Source: an uncultured Eubacteriales bacterium (GTDB lineage: Bacteria; Bacillota; Clostridia; Oscillospirales; Oscillospiraceae). Taken from it: a stretch of 23,362 bases of DNA. Both the position numbers and the translations under genes were made by a program. The notes beneath the pieces are model-generated. The model worked only from the letters and a program-made list of their open reading frames with translations. It was not told the origin of the DNA and did not search any database. Below, piece by piece: positions 1 to 8,903 of this stretch. Location of the stretch: the NCBI GenBank assembly GCA_900552015.1, contig URXY01000031.1, positions 1-23,362 of the forward strand, given 5' to 3'. Each line of letters starts with the position of its first letter. Within the stretch, counting starts at the first letter, position 1.

Positions 1-1298
1 TCCTCTATATCCTCGACGAGCCGTCCATCGGCCTGCACCAGCGCGACAACGACAAGCTGCTCGCCACGCTCAAGAGACTGCGCGACCTTGGCAACACGCT
101 CATCGTCGTCGAGCACGATGAGGACACGATGCGCGCGGCGGACTACCTCATCGACATCGGCCCCGGCGCGGGCGCGCACGGCGGTCAGGTCGTGGCCTGC
201 GGCACGCCGGCAGCGGTCATGGCAAACCCGAATTCCCTGACCGGCCAGTATTTGAGCGGAAAGAAAAAGATCGGAGTGCCGAAAGAGCGCCGAAGAGGCA
301 ACGGCAATTTCCTCACCGTGCGCGGCGCGCAGGAAAATAACCTCAAAAACCTCGACGTCTCGCTCCCGCTCGGCACGTTCACGTGCGTCACGGGCGTGTC
401 CGGCAGCGGCAAATCGTCGCTCGTCAACGAGATCATCTATAAAAAGCTCGGCGCGGACTTAAACCGCATGAAGGTCCACCCCGGCCGCTGTAAGGCCATC
501 GAGGGCGAGGAATTCCTCGACAAGGTCATCTGCATCGACCAGAGCCCCATCGGCCGCACGCCGCGCTCCAACCCCGCAACGTATACGAATTTATTTAACG
601 ACATCCGCGACCTCTTCGCCTCGACCCCGGACGCGAAGGCGCGCGGCTATGCCGCGGGCCGCTTCAGCTTCAATGTCCGCGGCGGCCGGTGCGAGGCCTG
701 CTCGGGCGACGGTCAGCTCAAGATCGAGATGCACTTCCTGCCCGATATCTATGTGCCCTGCGAGGTCTGCAAGGGCAAGCGCTACAACCGCGAAACGCTC
801 GAGGTCCACTACAAGGGCAAGAGCATCGCGGACGTGCTGGAAATGACCGTGGAGGAGGCGCTCGAATTCTTCCGCGACCTTCCAAAGCTCGAAGCGAAGC
901 TCCGCACGCTCAGCGAGGTCGGCCTCGGCTATATCCGCCTCGGCCAGTCGTCTACGACGCTCTCCGGCGGCGAAGCCCAGCGCGTCAAGCTCGCGACCGA
1001 GCTTTCTAAGCGCTCCACGGGGCGCACCATCTATATCCTCGACGAGCCGACCACGGGTCTCCACACGGACGATGTGAAAAAGCTCCTTGAGGTTTTGCAG
1101 CGCCTTGTCGACGCGGGCAACACCGTGCTCGTTATCGAGCACAATCTGGACGTCATCAAGTGCGCGGATTATCTGCTCGACCTCGGCCCCGAGGGCGGCA
1201 GCGGCGGCGGAACGCTCGTCACCTGCGGCACGCCCGAGGAGGTCGCCGCGTGCGAGCAGTCCTATACGGGCCAGTATCTCAGGAAAATGCTGCGTTAA
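1..1298 (+). CDS. uvrA: UvrA, excinuclease ABC subunit A (3' part; 5' end outside window)
   Basis: UvrA is the damage-sensing ABC ATPase of nucleotide excision repair; it loads UvrB on damaged DNA in the cytoplasm. The reading frame is open from base 3 and has no start here, so the gene is cut by the window edge. The visible part begins in the Walker B of the first ATPase (LDEPSIGLHQRDN) and its H-loop (VVEHDED). Then comes the whole second ATPase: Walker A GVSGSGKSS at about 393-419, a C4 zinc finger (CEAC at 690-701 and CEVC at 759-770), signature LSGGEAQ near 960-980, Walker B ILDEPTTGLH near 1032-1061, and H-loop VIEHNLD. It ends in the usual QYL-containing tail. Nothing is broken in the visible part. 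The family assignment is very secure. Confidence 0.97.
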   Translation, partial: LYILDEPSIGLHQRDNDKLLATLKRLRDLGNTLIVVEHDEDTMRAADYLIDIGPGAGAHGGQVVACGTPAAVMANPNSLTGQYLSGKKKIGVPKERRRGNGNFLTVRGAQENNLKNLDVSLPLGTFTCVTGVSGSGKSSLVNEIIYKKLGADLNRMKVHPGRCKAIEGEEFLDKVICIDQSPIGRTPRSNPATYTNLFNDIRDLFASTPDAKARGYAAGRFSFNVRGGRCEACSGDGQLKIEMHFLPDIYVPCEVCKGKRYNRETLEVHYKGKSIADVLEMTVEEALEFFRDLPKLEAKLRTLSEVGLGYIRLGQSSTTLSGGEAQRVKLATELSKRSTGRTIYILDEPTTGLHTDDVKKLLEVLQRLVDAGNTVLVIEHNLDVIKCADYLLDLGPEGGSGGGTLVTCGTPEEVAACEQSYTGQYLRKMLR

Positions 1299-1346
1299 GA
1301 TTCACCCATCGCCCGTCCGCGCCGTAGAATGGCGCGAGGTGATGAT

Positions 1347-1679
1347 ATGCGGCTTTTACAGGACGGCGTTGTCGCGGCGCTCGCTGCCATCGGCTTAACG
1401 GCGGTGATTTTTCTGCTCGTTTCGGCCATCGTGCACCCGCGGCGGCGCGGCACCATCCCCGCCACGGCGGTCATCGAGACGTGCGGCGAGGCAAAGACGC
1501 TCGAATACACGGTGCGCGCGCTGCTGCGATCGCGCTATGAAGAGGGCGGCTTTTCGCGCGTCGTCATCGTGGACTGCGGCCTTGCCGACGAGCCGCGCCG
1601 CGTGGCGGAGCTCTTGTGCCGCAGCGAATACGAGGTCTACCTCTGCCAAAGGGAAGAACTGACCGATTTTTTCACTTAG
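1347..1679 (+). CDS. Small membrane-anchored protein of unknown function
   Basis: I do not recognise a named family. The ATG at 1347 is preferred over the in-frame ATG at 1329 because GAGGTG lies just upstream of 1347. The 110-residue product has one strongly hydrophobic N-terminal segment (about residues 5-26, rich in A, V, I and L), then an Arg-rich stop-transfer stretch (HPRRRG) and a cytosolic domain of about 80 residues. That domain has the rhythm of the first half of a GT-A/GT2 glycosyltransferase fold (TAVIETCGEAKTLEYTVRALL, then VVIVDCG), but the rest of such an enzyme is absent. Its TAG stop sits inside the ribosome-binding site of recD2, so the two are probably translated from one message. 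A role in DNA repair is suggested only by position. Confidence 0.72.
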   Translation: MRLLQDGVVAALAAIGLTAVIFLLVSAIVHPRRRGTIPATAVIETCGEAKTLEYTVRALLRSRYEEGGFSRVVIVDCGLADEPRRVAELLCRSEYEVYLCQREELTDFFT

Positions 1680-1688
1680 GAGACAGTT

Positions 1689-3905
1689 ATGGGAGAAGAA
1701 ACGACCATCATGGGCACGGTCCTGTCCGTCGTTTTCCAGAATGAGGAAAACGGCTATGCCGTGCTGCGCCTTGTGACGGACGACGGCGAGCTTTTAACGC
1801 TCGTTGGCTGCGTCCCCTGCGCGGCGCCGGGCGAAAATCTGACGGCGACCGGCTCGTTTTCCTCCCACCCGCAGTACGGCGAGCAGTTTTCCGCGAGCGA
1901 GGTCGAGCGGTACCTGCCGTCGAACGAGACGGAGATTTTAAACTACCTCGCTTCCGGCGTCGTGCGCGGCGTCGGCCCAGCGACGGCGGAAAAGCTCGTC
2001 GCCAGATTTGGCATCGAGACGCTGCAGGTGCTCGAATCCGAGCCGGAAAAGCTCACGGCCATCAAGGGCATGACCGCCCGCCGCGCGCAGGAGATCTCCG
2101 CGGCCTTCAACGAGCAGATGGGCCTTCGCCGCGTGATGGAATTTCTGGCGCATTACGATCTGCCCGCCGCGCTCAGCGTGCCGCTCTACCGGCGCTTCGG
2201 CGCAAACGCCATGGCCGCGCTCGAGCGCAACCCGTACTTACTGTCCGACAGCGCGTTCGGCGTGGACTTCTCCGTCTGCGACGAGATCGCGCTTTCGATG
2301 GGCTTTGGCGGCGACGCGTCGCTCCGCACCGAGGCGGGGCTGACGTTTGAGCTCTCCCACAACCGCGACGCGGGCGGACACGTCTTCCTCCCGCGCGAAA
2401 AGCTCCTCGCCGCGACGGCCCAGCTTTTGGACTGCGATGTCGACGCGGTGGAAAAGAGCCTCGACGATCTCATCGCCATCCACCGCATCGTGCAGGAAGG
2501 CGTCGCGAACGTCACGGCCTGCTATTTGCGTCAGTCGTGGGAGGACGAGACCTATGTTGTCACGCGCATCGAGGCGATGCTCGCGGACAAGCCCGACGCC
2601 CTGCGCGGCGTGGAGCGCGTCATCTCAGAGATCGAGCGCGAGCAGGGCGTGCAGTACGCGCCCTTACAGCGTCAGGCGGTCGAGCTCGCGGCAAAGGAAG
2701 AATTGCTGCTGCTGACCGGCGGTCCCGGCACGGGCAAGACGACGAGCGTGCGCGCCATCGTCGCGCTCTTCGAGCGCATGGGATTGAACGTTCTGCTCGC
2801 CGCGCCCACGGGCCGCGCCGCCAAGCGCATGGGCGAGCTCTGCGACCGCGACGCGCAGACCATCCACCGCATGCTCGGCATGACCTTCAACGACCAGACC
2901 GGCGAGGTCACCTTCACCAAAGGCGAAAAGGAACCGCTTGAGGCCGATGCGCTCATTGTGGACGAGACCTCCATGGTCGATCTTGCCCTCATGCGCGCGC
3001 TGCTCGCGGCGCTGCGCCCGGGCTGCCGCCTTGTGCTCGTCGGCGACCCCGACCAGCTTCCGAGCGTCGGCGCGGGCAACGTCTTTTCCGACCTCATCCG
3101 CAGCGGCCGCGCCGCGACCGTCGCCCTGCGCGATATCTTTCGTCAGGCCGGGCAGTCGATGATTGTGCGCAACGCGCACCTCGTCAACACCGGCATGCCG
3201 CCCAAGCTCAAAAACGCTGCCGCGAACGACTTTTTCTTCCTTCCCCGCCGCGACAGCGTGCGGCTCGTCGAAACCGTGGTCGAGCTGTGCAAAACAAGGC
3301 TGCCCGACAAAATGGGCATCCCCGCGGACGAATTGCAGGTGCTCACCCCGACCCGCCGCGGCGACGCGGGGACGCGGTCGCTGAACTTTGCCCTGCAGGC
3401 CGCGCTGAACCCGCCGAAGCCCGGCAAGCAGGAGCGCCGCTTCGGCGAGCTCACCTTCCGCGAGGGCGACCGTGTCATGCAGACGCGCAACGACTACGAC
3501 GTCGTCTGGCAGAAGGCGGACGGCACGGCGGGCACGGGCATCTTCAACGGCGACGTCGGCAGGATCGCAAAGATCGACCCGAGCGGCGAGCTTTTAGAGA
3601 TCGTCTTCGACGACCGCACCGCGACCTACACGTCCGACATGCTCGCGGAGCTCGACATGGCCTACGCCATGACCGTACATAAGGCGCAGGGCAGCGAATA
3701 CCGCGGCGTCGTGTTCGTCGGCGCGCCGTGTGCGCCGTCGCTGATGGTGCGCGGCGTTTTATATACCGCCATCACCCGCGCGCGCGAGCTGCTCGTCATC
3801 GTCGGCGACGATTCCGCCGTCAACAAAATGGCGGAGAACGACCGCCGCAGCCGCCGCTACAGCGGCCTCAAATGGCGGCTTCGGAAAGGTGGGGAGGAAA
3901 AATGA
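1689..3905 (+). CDS. recD2: RecD2-type ATP-dependent DNA helicase (SF1B, RecD/TraA family)
   Basis: RecD2 is a 5'-3' DNA helicase found in bacteria with or without RecBC; it is linked to recombination, replication-fork and mismatch-related repair. The 738-residue product has the normal family length and order: an N-terminal OB-like region, helix-hairpin-helix repeats near residues 90-140 (VVRGVGPATAEKLV, then KLTAIKGMTARRA), Walker A GGPGTGKTT at 344-352, Walker B/motif II VDETSMVD around Asp425-Glu426, GDPDQLPSVGAGNV (motif III), motif V MTVHKAQGSE from 661 and motif VI YTAITRARELL from 692. The ATG at 1689 follows AGGAGA at the end of the previous gene. The stop overlaps the comF start (ATGA), which points to translational coupling. 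The call is secure. Confidence 0.97.
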   Translation: MGEETTIMGTVLSVVFQNEENGYAVLRLVTDDGELLTLVGCVPCAAPGENLTATGSFSSHPQYGEQFSASEVERYLPSNETEILNYLASGVVRGVGPATAEKLVARFGIETLQVLESEPEKLTAIKGMTARRAQEISAAFNEQMGLRRVMEFLAHYDLPAALSVPLYRRFGANAMAALERNPYLLSDSAFGVDFSVCDEIALSMGFGGDASLRTEAGLTFELSHNRDAGGHVFLPREKLLAATAQLLDCDVDAVEKSLDDLIAIHRIVQEGVANVTACYLRQSWEDETYVVTRIEAMLADKPDALRGVERVISEIEREQGVQYAPLQRQAVELAAKEELLLLTGGPGTGKTTSVRAIVALFERMGLNVLLAAPTGRAAKRMGELCDRDAQTIHRMLGMTFNDQTGEVTFTKGEKEPLEADALIVDETSMVDLALMRALLAALRPGCRLVLVGDPDQLPSVGAGNVFSDLIRSGRAATVALRDIFRQAGQSMIVRNAHLVNTGMPPKLKNAAANDFFFLPRRDSVRLVETVVELCKTRLPDKMGIPADELQVLTPTRRGDAGTRSLNFALQAALNPPKPGKQERRFGELTFREGDRVMQTRNDYDVVWQKADGTAGTGIFNGDVGRIAKIDPSGELLEIVFDDRTATYTSDMLAELDMAYAMTVHKAQGSEYRGVVFVGAPCAPSLMVRGVLYTAITRARELLVIVGDDSAVNKMAENDRRSRRYSGLKWRLRKGGEEK

Positions 3906-4546
3906 GCTTTTTGGAATCGCTCGCGTCCTTACTTTTTCCACCGCACTGCGCGTTCTGTGGAAAACCCGGCGTTCACGGCGTGTGTTCTGAGTGCGAAAAA
4001 GCCCTCCCCTACTGCAAAACGCCGCTCCATGAGAGAGCGGAGATCGGCGCGTGCCTTGCCCCGCTCAAGTACGAGGGCATCGTGCGCGAGGCGCTGCTGA
4101 ACTACAAATTCCACGCGGGACAGAGCCGCTGCACGGGCTTTGGCGATGTTTTAGCGCAGGCCGTTGCCGAGCACTTCGGCGGAGAATTCGACATTGTGAC
4201 CTATGTCCCCGTGTCGAAAAAGCGCAAACAAGAGCGCGGCTACGACCAGTCGTATCTGCTCGCGCGCGAGACCTGCCGCCACTGGAGCGTCGCGCCCGAA
4301 ACGCTGCTGCAAAAGACGAAGGACAACGTCGCGCAGTCGTCGCTTTCGTCCCGTGAGGAGCGGCAGAAAAACGTCGTCGGCGCATACGTTGCCGTCAATG
4401 AGGACAAGATCAAGGACAAACGCATCCTGCTCATCGACGATATCCTCACCACCGGCGCCACGCTCCGCGAGGCCGCGAGAGTTTTACGGGAAGCTGGCGC
4501 GGAAAAAGTCATCTGCGCCACCCTCGCCGCGGCGGACGAAGACTGA
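3902..4546 (+). CDS. comF: ComF family protein (phosphoribosyltransferase-like, DNA uptake)
   Basis: ComF proteins belong to the type I phosphoribosyltransferase fold and are needed for transfer of single-stranded DNA during natural transformation in species that do it; many non-competent bacteria also keep the gene. The 214-residue product starts at the ATG overlapping the recD2 stop; the GGGGAGGA just before it is a good ribosome-binding site. It has an N-terminal zinc ribbon (Cys16, Cys19, Cys28, Cys31), a middle block VPVSKKRKQERGYDQS typical of ComF, and the PRPP-loop-like motif RILLIDDILTTGATL at residues 174-188. The recD2-comF pairing suggests a DNA processing role, but there are no other competence genes in the window, so competence cannot be concluded. 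Confidence 0.93.
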   Translation: MSFLESLASLLFPPHCAFCGKPGVHGVCSECEKALPYCKTPLHERAEIGACLAPLKYEGIVREALLNYKFHAGQSRCTGFGDVLAQAVAEHFGGEFDIVTYVPVSKKRKQERGYDQSYLLARETCRHWSVAPETLLQKTKDNVAQSSLSSREERQKNVVGAYVAVNEDKIKDKRILLIDDILTTGATLREAARVLREAGAEKVICATLAAADED

Positions 4547-4628
4547 AGTCTTCAAAAAAGAGGCGGCGCGAGGTCCTGCGTTTCCTTATTTTCCCCTGAT
4601 ACCGTGCGGAAAATCGCGCACAATGCTA

Positions 4629-4657
4629 TTGCAAACTCTATTTCGAGCCGTTATAAT
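4629..4657 (+). promoter_or_regulatory. Sigma-A-type promoter for mreB/mbl
   Basis: TTGCAA at 4629-4634 and a perfect TATAAT at 4652-4657 are separated by 17 bp. They lie about 70 bp upstream of the mreB/mbl start, in the only non-coding gap on that side. AGAGG at 4711-4715 is the ribosome-binding site of the gene. Confidence 0.8.
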
Positions 4658-4724
4658 GGAAGCATCATGGATAAGTATGAGCATCGCTCATTTTAGTTTT
4701 CAGAAAAATAAGAGGTAACACGCT

Positions 4725-5753
4725 ATGTTTTCTTTTACCAAAGACATCGGCATGGATCTGGGCACCGCGTCGGTGCTGATCTACATTAAGGATAAAGGCA
4801 TCGTGCTCAACGAGCCCTCGGTCGTGGCGCTCGACAAGAACACCGGCAAGCTCTTGAAGGTCGGCGCGGATGCGCAGGCCATGCTGGGCCGCACGCCGGG
4901 CAACATCATCGCCATCCGTCCCCTGCGCGAGGGCGTCATCTCCGACTACGAGGTCACCGAGCGCATGATCAAGGAATTCCTGCATAAGGTCATGGGCTTC
5001 CAGCTCTTCAAGCCGCGCATCATCATCTGCGTTCCCTCCGGCATCACCGAGGTCGAGGAGCGCGCGGTCATCGACGCGGGTATCCAGGCCGGCGCGCGCC
5101 GCGTCTACCTCATTGAAGAGCCTGTTGCCGCCGCCATCGGCGCGGGCATCGACATCACCCAGCCCGAGGGTCACATGATCATCGACATCGGCGGCGGTAC
5201 GTCCGATATCGCGGTCATCTCGCTCTCCGGCGTCGTTGAGTCCTCTTCTATCAAGATCGCGGGCGACCAGTTCAACGAGGCCGTCGTCAAGTATATGCGC
5301 CGCAAGCACAACCTGCTCGTCGGCGAGCGCACGGCCGAGCAGATGAAGATGCAGATCGGCTGCGTCTTCCCGCCGGAGGAGGAAATGACCATGGAGGTCA
5401 AGGGCCGCAGCCTTGTCACGGGTCTTCCCGAGCTGATCTCCGTGTCGTCTGCCGAGATGCTCGAGGCCTTTGAAGAGCCCGTCGAGCGCATCATGGAGGA
5501 GGTCCACCTCGTGCTCGAAAAGACCCCGCCCGAGCTCGTGGCCGATATCTCCAACAACGGCATCGTCATGACCGGCGGCGGCAGCTTAGTTCGCGGCTTT
5601 GACAAGCTCGTCACCGCGCGCACCGGCATCCACGCCATGGTGGCCGAAAACGCCATCCAGTGCGTGGCCGAGGGCACGGGCAAGAGCCTCGACAGCATTC
5701 AGGACATGCAGGACGGCACGATGAACTTGAGCCGCCGCAAGCAGATCAACTAA
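4725..5753 (+). CDS. mreB: MreB/Mbl-family rod-shape-determining actin homologue
   Basis: This is a bacterial actin that polymerises under the membrane and directs lateral cell-wall synthesis with the elongasome. The 342-residue length matches MreB/Mbl. The phosphate-1 loop DIGMDLGTASVLIY starts at residue 7, phosphate-2 IIDIGGGTSDIAV is at 152-164, and the adenosine motif IVMTGGGSLVRG follows residue 278. PSGITEVEERAV and YLIEEPVAAAIGAGI are also typical of the family. The neighbours are comF and a dipeptidase gene, not mreC and mreD, so this may be the Mbl or MreBH type paralogue; the sequence alone does not settle which. It has its own consensus promoter, so expression is likely independent of comF. 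pepD begins only 18 bp after the stop and may be co-transcribed. Confidence 0.95.
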   Translation: MFSFTKDIGMDLGTASVLIYIKDKGIVLNEPSVVALDKNTGKLLKVGADAQAMLGRTPGNIIAIRPLREGVISDYEVTERMIKEFLHKVMGFQLFKPRIIICVPSGITEVEERAVIDAGIQAGARRVYLIEEPVAAAIGAGIDITQPEGHMIIDIGGGTSDIAVISLSGVVESSSIKIAGDQFNEAVVKYMRRKHNLLVGERTAEQMKMQIGCVFPPEEEMTMEVKGRSLVTGLPELISVSSAEMLEAFEEPVERIMEEVHLVLEKTPPELVADISNNGIVMTGGGSLVRGFDKLVTARTGIHAMVAENAIQCVAEGTGKSLDSIQDMQDGTMNLSRRKQIN

Positions 5754-5771
5754 TTCATACGGGAGGCTATC

Positions 5772-7220
5772 ATGGCTGTATTATCCGGTCTCAAGCCTGA
5801 AAAGGTATTTTACTATTTTGAAAAGCTCTGCTCCGTTCCACACGGCAGCGGAAATACAAAGAGAATCAGCGATCTATGCGTTGGCTTTGCGAAAGAACTG
5901 GGCCTTAAATACCGTCAAGAGTCATGCAACAACCTCATCATCTGGAAGGACGGTTCTTGCGGGTACGAAAACGCCGACCCCATCATTTTACAGGGCCATA
6001 TCGATATGGTCTGCGCCAAGACCGAGGACTGCACCAAGGACATGACGCGCGACGGGCTCGATGTCCGCACCGACGGCGAATGGGTCTGGGCGGACAAGAC
6101 CTCGCTCGGCGGCGACAACGGAATCGCCGTTGCGATGATCCTCGCGATCCTCTCTGACGAAACGCTCCCCCATCCCCCTATCGAGGCGGTCTTCACCGTC
6201 GATGAAGAGGTCGGCATGGACGGCGCGTTCGCGCTGGACTGCTCGGACTTGAAGGGCAAGAAGCTCCTGAACCTCGACTCCGAGGAGGAGGGCGTGTTCA
6301 CCGTGTCCTGTGCGGGCGGCGTGCGCCTTGACTGCGCGCTGAACGCGCCGCAGGAGAACACGGACGGCATGACCGGCTACCATGTGACCATCTCCGGCCT
6401 CAAGGGCGGCCACTCCGGCGTGAATATCAACCAGGGCCGCGGCAACGCCAACTGCCTGATGGGCCGCACGCTGTACTCCGCGATGGAGAAATGCCCGTCG
6501 CTGCGCGTGCATGATCTCGCGGGCGGCCAGTTCGACAACGTCATCTGCCTGAGAAACGACGCGCTCGTCGCGGTCTCCGCGTCCGACGCGCCCGCGTTCG
6601 AGGCGTTTATCAAGGAATTCGACGCGACGCTCAAAAATGAGTACGCCGTGACCGACGGCGGCATTTCCCTCACCTGCGAAAAGACCGAGGTCAAGTCTGC
6701 CGTCTCCGGGCAGGAGACTTCCCGCATCCTCCACGTGCTCCTTGCGCTGCCGCAGGGCGTGCAGGAGATGAACGCCGATTTCCCCGGCCTTGTCCAGACG
6801 TCGCTGAATCTCGGCGTCATGCACATGGACGATAAGGGCATCAGATCCTCCTTCTCCGTCCGCTCGTGCATCGCGTCTCAGAAGCAGATGCTCATCCAGC
6901 GCGTGAAGTCCATCGTCGAGTACGCGGGCGGCACCGTCGGCGAGCGCAGCAGCTATCCCGGCTGGCAGTACGACCGCAATTCCGCCCTGCGCAAGCAGGT
7001 GCAGGCGGTCTACCGTGACCTCACCGGCTGCGACGGCCGCATCGAAGCGACCCACGGCGGCCTTGAGTGCGGGCTCTTCATCGAAAAGATCCCCGGCCTC
7101 GATGCCCTGTCCATGGGTCCTGAGCTGCACGATGTGCACTCCGTGAACGAGCGGCTGAACGTCGCCTCGACCGCGCGCGTCTATGCGCTCGTGTGCGAGG
7201 TGCTCAAGCGCAGCAAATAA
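5772..7220 (+). CDS. pepD: PepD-type Xaa-His / cytosol non-specific dipeptidase (M20)
   Basis: This is a zinc metallopeptidase of family M20 that splits dipeptides such as carnosine-like Xaa-His in the cytoplasm, feeding on imported peptides. The product has 482 residues, normal for PepD. Metal-site and catalytic motifs are intact: GHIDM (His76, Asp78), GGDNG (Asp115, bridging), DEEVGM (Glu145 as general base, Glu146 as ligand), LNLDSEE (Asp169) and the C-terminal HDVHS (His453/His456). A dimerisation lid lies between the two catalytic halves (KGGHSGVNI near residue 213 opens it). The start follows a GGGAGG ribosome-binding site, 18 bp after the mreB/mbl stop, with no terminator between. The gene ends at a bidirectional terminator. 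Confidence 0.95.
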   Translation: MAVLSGLKPEKVFYYFEKLCSVPHGSGNTKRISDLCVGFAKELGLKYRQESCNNLIIWKDGSCGYENADPIILQGHIDMVCAKTEDCTKDMTRDGLDVRTDGEWVWADKTSLGGDNGIAVAMILAILSDETLPHPPIEAVFTVDEEVGMDGAFALDCSDLKGKKLLNLDSEEEGVFTVSCAGGVRLDCALNAPQENTDGMTGYHVTISGLKGGHSGVNINQGRGNANCLMGRTLYSAMEKCPSLRVHDLAGGQFDNVICLRNDALVAVSASDAPAFEAFIKEFDATLKNEYAVTDGGISLTCEKTEVKSAVSGQETSRILHVLLALPQGVQEMNADFPGLVQTSLNLGVMHMDDKGIRSSFSVRSCIASQKQMLIQRVKSIVEYAGGTVGERSSYPGWQYDRNSALRKQVQAVYRDLTGCDGRIEATHGGLECGLFIEKIPGLDALSMGPELHDVHSVNERLNVASTARVYALVCEVLKRSK

Positions 7221-7240
7221 AACCGCGAATAAAAAAATAA

Positions 7241-7278
7241 AAAAGGCGGAACCTCTTTTTGAGAGGTTCCGCCTTTTT
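7241..7278. terminator. Bidirectional Rho-independent terminator between pepD and htrA
   Basis: A 12-bp perfect stem (7245-7256 with 7262-7273) and a 5-nt loop carry a T run on the right (7274-7278) and an A run on the left (7241-7244, continuing upstream). It can therefore stop both the rightward pepD message and the leftward protease message. Confidence 0.93.
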
Positions 7279-7293
7279 GCTGCTTTGCGGCAT

Positions 7294-8670
7294 TTAGCCG
7301 CCGTAGCCGAAGAAGTTATTGAAGAAATCCCAGGGATTGGAGTAGTAGCCGTTGCCGCCATTGCCGTACCCGCCGTTGTCGTACCCGCCGTTACCATTGT
7401 AGCTGTTATCCGTGCTCTGGTCGGAGGAGCTCGTCTCCGTGGTCTCGGGGGCCGCGTCGAAGGTGAGCGGTACTTCGATCGTCTTACCCTCGCGGTAGAC
7501 GGTCAGCGTCACGGTGTCGCCCGCGCTGTAGCTCTTCTTGGCCGCAACGAGGTCTTCATAGGACGCGATATCCTTGTCGTCCATCTTCGTGATGACGTCG
7601 CCCAGTTTGAGCCCCGCCTTGGCGGCGGCGCTGTCCGGGTCAACGGAGCAGACGAAGACGCCCTCGGTCACGTCGTAGCGGTACTGCTGCGCCATCTGCG
7701 CGGTCATCGTCTGCGGGGTGATGCCCATGTAGGCCTTGTTGGTCACATAGCCATTGGTCATGATGTCCTTGACGAGGGAGACCACGTCGTTGATGGGGAT
7801 GGCAAAGCCGATGCCCTCCACGGTGGTGTTCGAGTAGCTCGAATACTTGGCCGACACGATGCCGATGACCTCACCGTAGCTGTTGAAGAGCGGGCCGCCG
7901 GAGTTGCCGGGGTTGATGGAGCAGTCGACCTGGATCATGTTGAACGGCGTGCCGTCAACATTGATGGCGCGGTTGACGCAGGAAACGATGCCCTCGCTCA
8001 TCGAGAACGTCAGCTCGCCGAGGGGGTTGCCGACGGCCGCGACGGATTCGCCGATGGCGACCTTGCTCGAGTCGCCCAGCACCACGGGCGTCGCACCCGT
8101 CACGTCGATCTTGATGACGGCGATATCATAGTCCTCGTCGCTACCGATGACCTTCGCGTCGTAGCTCTCGCCGTTGTAGAGCGTCACGCTCACGCTGCTC
8201 GCGCCGTCCACCACATGGTGGTTCGTGAGGATGTAGCCGTCCTCCGTGATGAAAAAGCCCGTGCCGCTCGCGGCGGTCTGCACGGTCTGGCCGAAGTAGT
8301 TCGTGGTGGCGGAAACGTTGATGGACACCACGCTGTTGACGTTCGAGGCGTAAACCTCCGACATCGACATCTGCGTCTTGCCGTCGACCTTGACGGTCTG
8401 CACCTGAGCGACCTCGCGGTCGCTGATCTGCATGCTCGTGTGGTTCACCTTGGCGGCGGCGCTCACGCCTGCGCCGATGAAGCCGCCGACGAGCGCGCAC
8501 ACCAGCGCCAGCGCAACGATCTTACCTGTCATGCCGCCCTTTTTCTTCGGGGACTTGTCACCCTGGTTTTTATCCCACGGGTCCTCCGCGTAGTTCTTCG
8601 TGTCGATGGTACCGCTGCCATCGCCCTTGCGGTAGCTGTAGTGATACAGGTTGTTTTCGTCTTCGTACAT
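7294..8670 (-). CDS. htrA: HtrA/DegP-like membrane-anchored trypsin-like serine protease with PDZ domain
   Basis: HtrA proteases degrade or remodel misfolded proteins outside the cytoplasmic membrane. The 458-residue product has an N-terminal cytosolic tail of about 45 residues rich in charged residues, one membrane segment (about 51-72), and an S1C protease domain with the triad His152 (TNHHVVDG), Asp182 (DYDIAVIKI) and Ser257 (NPGNSGGPL). One PDZ domain covers about 315-405. The end is a low-complexity tail of about 35 residues rich in Gly, Asn and Tyr, finishing with an aromatic motif (WDFFNNFFGYGG). The start follows AGGAGG. The gene is alone on the minus strand and convergent with pepD. 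I see no convincing complete promoter upstream, only a TATGAT at 8731-8736 without a good -35. Confidence 0.95.
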   Translation of the reverse strand: MYEDENNLYHYSYRKGDGSGTIDTKNYAEDPWDKNQGDKSPKKKGGMTGKIVALALVCALVGGFIGAGVSAAAKVNHTSMQISDREVAQVQTVKVDGKTQMSMSEVYASNVNSVVSINVSATTNYFGQTVQTAASGTGFFITEDGYILTNHHVVDGASSVSVTLYNGESYDAKVIGSDEDYDIAVIKIDVTGATPVVLGDSSKVAIGESVAAVGNPLGELTFSMSEGIVSCVNRAINVDGTPFNMIQVDCSINPGNSGGPLFNSYGEVIGIVSAKYSSYSNTTVEGIGFAIPINDVVSLVKDIMTNGYVTNKAYMGITPQTMTAQMAQQYRYDVTEGVFVCSVDPDSAAAKAGLKLGDVITKMDDKDIASYEDLVAAKKSYSAGDTVTLTVYREGKTIEVPLTFDAAPETTETSSSDQSTDNSYNGNGGYDNGGYGNGGNGYYSNPWDFFNNFFGYGG

Positions 8671-8841
8671 AATGATGACCTCCTATGGAACGAGACCCTT
8701 GTCTGCGGTCTCTTGACTTTCGATGGTGTTATCATAGGGCATATTTATGTATATTTCTTGAACGCTATTTGACGATTTCTTAAATTTGACGGCAGGTTTG
8801 ATGGGGATTGCTAAGTTTCTCTTACGTTCACAGATTTTCCC

Positions 8842-8870
8842 TTGCGATTTGCCCTTACTCATACTAAAAT
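8842..8870 (+). promoter_or_regulatory. Candidate promoter for the COG2509 / dehydrogenase / DUF368 operon
   Basis: TTGCGA at 8842-8847 and TAAAAT at 8865-8870 are spaced by 17 bp, 34 bp before the first start codon. AGAGGAGG at 8888-8895 is the ribosome-binding site. The match is fair, not perfect. Confidence 0.5.
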
Positions 8871-8903
8871 GAAACGCAACTGAGAAAAGAGGAGGCGGCG
8901 CAT

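Noticed and set aside
4538..4553. Palindrome at the comF stop codon
   Set aside because: The stem is only 6 bp with a 4-nt loop and is followed by A, not T, so it is not a terminator on the plus strand. The minus strand has no gene to end.
5988..7397. Minus-strand ORF of 469 codons
   Set aside because: It is antisense to pepD and crosses the terminator and the htrA 3' end, with shadow-type composition.
7183..8772. Plus-strand ORF of 529 codons
   Set aside because: It lies opposite the HtrA-like gene and is a GC-rich shadow frame (many Arg, His, Val and Ala, no domain). The minus-strand gene has all catalytic motifs and a ribosome-binding site.
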